The notes under the pieces were generated by a model that ran no database searches, was not told the DNA's origin, and saw only the letters and a program-made list of their open reading frames with translations. DNA of 11,068 bases from Thalassiosira profunda. Taxonomy: Eukaryota; Bacillariophyta; Thalassiosirophyceae; Thalassiosirales; Thalassiosiraceae. Location: positions 1 to 11,068 of the forward strand of contig JALLAP010002373.1 of the NCBI GenBank assembly GCA_036939355.1, given 5' to 3'. This document shows, piece by piece, positions 7,964-11,068 of this stretch. The translations under genes were made by a program, and so were the position numbers. How positions within the stretch are numbered: position 1 is the first letter of the stretch; the number at the start of each line of letters is the position of its first letter.

Positions 7964-8455
7964 TCACAACGCGAAACGTGTGGCGCCGTAAGCAGAGCAA
8001 TCAGATTGCGAGTGTGCTTCAGCAGCGCTTGCTTCGATGTTTCGCCGCTCTTCCTGGCTAAAATCAAAGTTACACATGACGGCACATTCCTTGTCAAGCG
8101 TAAGAAGCGCAAGTGGAGAAGAACCAGTAGGCTCGAATCCGATCCTAGCAAAGGATTGAGTGACTTCCTTTGCCTTGACGTTTCGCACCCAGATCTCGAT
8201 GTCCTTGATGCCTTCCAACGGACAAGGGAGCTGCTGCTCCGCGTCCATGTCGACGAACCAGAATCTTCCATCGTCGTCTTCGTACCCATTGTCTCGTAGA
8301 TGCCCACGAGCGTACACCGGCTGGCGATTCGGTCCCGTGATCTCGACGTACTCGAGCGAGTGTTCGTTCTCGCGGAGCTTTTGGACTTCCTCTAGCAACT
8401 CGGAGACGACCTTGTCCCTCAGCGCCGCCGCAACGAATGGGGCCAAGTCCGACAT
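7964..8455 (-). CDS. Uncharacterised protein, paralogue A of a head-to-head pair
   Basis: A single exon of 163 residues, function unknown. Seen: N-terminal amphipathic helix MSDLAPFVAAALRDKVVSEL running into a short Glu/Lys-rich coiled coil, then the conserved core VEITGPNRQPVYARGHLRD, a PCPL motif and an IEIWV strand. It has no signal peptide or membrane segment. The frame stays open upstream to 8593, but similarity to the divergent neighbour begins exactly at this ATG, which fixes the start. The first 85-90 residues match that neighbour closely; the last 70 do not and the protein is 28 residues shorter. From memory, unverified: proteins with a similar helix followed by ITGxxGxPVYA occur as unannotated families in diatoms. 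A cytosolic protein with an oligomerising helix is the most I would infer. Confidence 0.8.
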   Translation of the reverse strand: MSDLAPFVAAALRDKVVSELLEEVQKLRENEHSLEYVEITGPNRQPVYARGHLRDNGYEDDDGRFWFVDMDAEQQLPCPLEGIKDIEIWVRNVKAKEVTQSFARIGFEPTGSSPLALLTLDKECAVMCNFDFSQEERRNIEASAAEAHSQSDCSAYGATRFAL

Positions 8456-8739
8456 GATGTGTTGGATGGATAGGGAGAGGTCGAGGTCGCCACTAGAGGT
8501 GCAAGCTGAAATTGACGACAACCCCAAGTTGCAAGGTGGATGTTGGTAGGCAGGTCGCTTCTGGTCCTCCCTGCTAGAAACGCTCGTATTCAATCATGTT
8601 GCCCTGGCTCAAGTTTTGTGCATTCATGCCATGACTTCTCGCTGTCTCACAATTTGTTCTGCTAGCAGCCACACTCTCAAAAGAGACGTTTACCTTGCAG
8701 CACCACAATTTCAGTATTGTAGAGAAGCAAAGCAAGGCA
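8456..8739. promoter_or_regulatory. Shared divergent promoter of the paralogue pair
   Basis: These 284 bp serve both copies. Read outward toward each gene, both sides contain CCTTGCA followed by CAATTTCAG: at 8536-8530 and 8514-8506 on the minus side, and at 8693-8699 and 8706-8714 on the plus side, 50 and 25 nt before the two ATGs. This may be a duplicated promoter element or a remnant of the inverted duplication. No TATA box is clear. Confidence 0.4.
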
Positions 8740-9315
8740 ATGTCGGACTTGGCTGCATTCGTTGCGGCGACATTGAGGGACAAGGTCCTGTCCGAGTTGC
8801 TCGAGGAAGTTAAAGCGCTCCGTGCTGAGAAGCGTGAGAATGAGTTCGTTGAAATCACGGGCCCCAATCGACAGCCCGTTTACGCTCGCGGACACTTGAG
8901 AGACGACGGGCGAGAGGCCCCTTCTAATGCAAGCAAATGGATCGTGGTGACGAAGCAATTGACTCCATGCCCTCTGCAGCAACTGAGCAGCCTTGAACTG
9001 TGGGTTGGGAACTGTTTTGTCACCAACCTCAATCCAGGCGGCCTCAGTTTTCGCGATGACACTCTATGCGTGTATCTTTTTGGGCGTACTCGAGCAGGAA
9101 GTGGGATCGACGGGGTTTCTGTGGACACCAATTGGACTCGCCAGGAATTGGAATCACATGTTCATGATCTGCCCTCTGTTCAGAAGCTTCTCGACGGAGA
9201 TCGGCTTGGCCCTGACGAGGATGTCCGTTTGGTTACCTGCGACCTGCCGGAGATTGACCAAACAAAATTGGGCAAATTCTCTCTCGTCCTGCTTCGCCGA
9301 GATCTGTATGACTAG
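8740..9315 (+). CDS. Uncharacterised protein, paralogue B of a head-to-head pair
   Basis: A single exon of 191 residues, function unknown. It opens MSDLAAFVAATLRDKVLSEL, has a short charged coiled coil, then VEITGPNRQPVYARGHLRD, identical over that block to the minus-strand neighbour, then PCPL and LELWV. The C-terminal half (about 100-191) is predicted soluble, ends in a KFSLVLLRRDLYD strand-helix, and has no counterpart in the neighbour. An in-frame ATG lies upstream at 8695, but similarity starts only at 8740, so I use this one. No signal peptide or transmembrane helix is visible. The facing gene on the right ends 120 bp away. Confidence 0.82.
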   Translation: MSDLAAFVAATLRDKVLSELLEEVKALRAEKRENEFVEITGPNRQPVYARGHLRDDGREAPSNASKWIVVTKQLTPCPLQQLSSLELWVGNCFVTNLNPGGLSFRDDTLCVYLFGRTRAGSGIDGVSVDTNWTRQELESHVHDLPSVQKLLDGDRLGPDEDVRLVTCDLPEIDQTKLGKFSLVLLRRDLYD

Positions 9316-9435
9316 CTTGAGTGGGGTAGGTCCTCGTTTCAGGTTTGGCCTCGACGGTCATATTCACAAGAGGGCTCCCTGATAAACTAGCCGACCAGCC
9401 GTTCCTAGTGTTTCCTCCGGGCGAGGGTACACTCT

Positions 9436-11067
9436 TCATTTGGGGCCCTGCATCGATCTGACCCAAGCGATGGCATCAACCAGCGATTCGAGTGCCGATG
9501 GCGCAGCAACCTTGGAGCTGTCCTCCTCGTCTCTGGTCAATCCTTTGATCCATTTTGAGAAAACATCGCCAGGTGTGAGCACTCCGTTCAGGCGAGACTC
9601 GAGGATTCGATGCTCGCGTATCTTCCCAGCATTGTCCACGACGTATTCAGACGTGACCTCGATCTTCAAAGGAACCCCAAACCCTTCATTGCTGTTGTCC
9701 TTCGACTGACCAAGGGGTCCACTCAAAGGCAGATTTGGAGTCACCAACAATGCTAAAACGAGGTTGACTTTGATGGATCCTGTCGCTGTCACTTCAATGG
9801 TGGGTCGAGGCTTGGCGGCCAACCTCACCGCATTTGTCTGGATTGCAGCACTCAACGACGATAGTGCCACGCCAAGGAGGCGACGATAGTTCTTCGCCCC
9901 TCTGGTCAAAACCTCCTCCAGCAGCCCTCGCAGCTCGATGTTGTCAGAAAGATAGTCGTTCGCTGGTATCGAGGAGCCTGAATCAGGGTTGGCTATGCTC
10001 GGGAGGTCACGGTGCAGAGCGTGAAGGATTCCATAAAACAATGCTGCTGCAGAGTCGTCCAAAGCAGGCATTGTGGTGTCTTTTTTGGCATCCTTCTTGG
10101 GAGGAGACTTCTTTGTGGCACCCTTCTTTCGCGATGTGAGGGAGCGAAGTAGCTCTGCCACAGTTGCATCAGGCAGCGGCGCATTTTCAGTGATGCCACT
10201 GCGCAGTGCAGCTGAGACGAGCTGCTCCGCCCAGGCAGCGTCAGCCGTGACTCCTGCCACCTTCAGCTGTAGATTGTCAATTCGTTCGATCTTCAAAGGA
10301 GGGGCATTGTCGCCTCCATCGTCAAAATAGGAGCTGCAACGTGTTGCAACCTCTTCTATGCCGCCGTCACTGCTCAGAGGCAATCTGCAGGTCGCTGCCA
10401 AAGATGGCGCCTCAAAAACAAAGCTATCCGCGCCTTCGACCTGAATTGGCGACTCTGTTCTCCAGCGAACAATCAGCTGGCCTCGATATATGTCTGCATC
10501 TAGGTCTGTCACCTTCCAGTCACCACCAGAAGATTCCCGGAAGAGGGCGAGCGATCTGTACAAATCTGCAATCTTTCCAGCGCCGCGAAGAAGAGTTATC
10601 ATCTCATCCGTTTCGATTTGGCCAGACTGTCCAGATGTTGTCAGCTGTGCATCTGTTGCAAACAAGGATCGGATCTTGTCGGAAGAAAGGTCGCTATCTG
10701 CGTCCACACCGGCCAACTGATGCAGCCCATCCTTTGCAAAGTGTTGTATGGATTGGTGAAGCGTTGCATATTCGACGAAAGTCTTGGAACCGGCCAGTGG
10801 TATCTTCCCACTGTCACTCAGATATTGATCGATTGGCCCTGGGACATATGATGCTGACTGTTGCTCACTGGAATTGCTGCCCACTCGCATCGAAGCACTT
10901 CCGTCAATGCCATCGGATGTAGTATTGACAACAACGCCCTGTTCCACTGGATATGTAGCTGCTCCCCACAGATCGCCAGGAACGACAAAAAGAGGAGCGT
11001 CTGCTGTGCCATGATTTTCGTCTTCCGAGGGCAATGCATCCACGGCATCCACAAAATCCTGGATTCC
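9436..11067 (-). CDS. Protein with two probable NTF2-like (DUF2358-like) domains, 5' partial
   Basis: One open exon of 543 codons that runs to the right edge. The first candidate start (11052) is GTG, so the N-terminus is outside the window. Residues numbered from 11067. Seen: a low-complexity N-terminal region (to about 85); domain 1 (about 100-272) with helices, then strands DWKVTDLDADIYRGQLIVRWR; a Lys-rich linker (about 312-330, KKGATKKSPPKKDAKKD); domain 2 (about 342-508) ending SEYVVDNAGKIREHRILESRL. A cone of helices followed by a curved sheet ending in a xGKIxEHRxE strand resembles the DUF2358/NTF2-like proteins of plants and algae, which are often plastid-targeted and of unknown function. 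Both halves share the same order of elements, suggesting an ancient internal duplication. No catalytic residues can be assigned. The fold call is inference. Confidence 0.7.
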   Translation of the reverse strand, partial: GIQDFVDAVDALPSEDENHGTADAPLFVVPGDLWGAATYPVEQGVVVNTTSDGIDGSASMRVGSNSSEQQSASYVPGPIDQYLSDSGKIPLAGSKTFVEYATLHQSIQHFAKDGLHQLAGVDADSDLSSDKIRSLFATDAQLTTSGQSGQIETDEMITLLRGAGKIADLYRSLALFRESSGGDWKVTDLDADIYRGQLIVRWRTESPIQVEGADSFVFEAPSLAATCRLPLSSDGGIEEVATRCSSYFDDGGDNAPPLKIERIDNLQLKVAGVTADAAWAEQLVSAALRSGITENAPLPDATVAELLRSLTSRKKGATKKSPPKKDAKKDTTMPALDDSAAALFYGILHALHRDLPSIANPDSGSSIPANDYLSDNIELRGLLEEVLTRGAKNYRRLLGVALSSLSAAIQTNAVRLAAKPRPTIEVTATGSIKVNLVLALLVTPNLPLSGPLGQSKDNSNEGFGVPLKIEVTSEYVVDNAGKIREHRILESRLNGVLTPGDVFSKWIKGLTRDEEDSSKVAAPSALESLVDAIAWVRSMQGPK

Positions 11068-11068
11068 A

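Overview
The window is a gene-dense stretch of nuclear DNA from a unicellular eukaryote, most likely a stramenopile alga such as a diatom. I infer this from three things. Spliceosomal GT-AG introns of about 69-86 nt are needed to rebuild conserved proteins (kinesin, ARF-GAP, channel). A secreted protein carries Pro-Thr-Ser linkers of the SPTxxPTxSPT kind that are common in stramenopile secretomes. Genes lie 45-285 bp apart. Species cannot be named from the sequence.

Layout, seven protein genes: (1) 3-2274 +, 3' part of a TRP/polycystin-type ion channel with four introns, cut by the left edge. (2) 2978-2320 -, a small ARF-GAP with one intron. (3) 5677-3190 -, a secreted PL6-family (alginate/chondroitinase-B-like) polysaccharide lyase with four introns. 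(4) 5901-7716 +, a complete kinesin-13 with one intron inside the P-loop codon. (5) 8455-7964 - and (6) 8740-9315 +, a head-to-head pair of paralogues of unknown function. (7) 11067-9436 -, a protein with two probable NTF2-like (DUF2358-like) domains, cut by the right edge. No RNA gene, transposon or CRISPR array was seen.

Genes 3/4 and 5/6 are divergent and share short promoters (223 and 284 bp). Genes 1/2, 4/5 and 6/7 are convergent with 45, 247 and 120 bp between stops. No gap exceeds 300 bp. The genes do not form an obvious pathway; this looks like ordinary compact nuclear gene order.

The standout is gene 3. Its catalytic domain keeps the four PL6 active-site residues at exactly the chondroitinase B spacing (E-x-E, +5 K, +21 R) and lies in one uninterrupted 1416-nt exon. 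All four introns lie in the N-terminal half, which is a secretory leader, two cysteine-rich modules and Pro-Thr-Ser linkers. Those exons are phase 0 on both sides and end in the same (S/N)PT(K/E) motif at the splice donor. This is the pattern expected if a bacterial lyase was acquired and then given a eukaryotic, exon-shuffled secretory front end.
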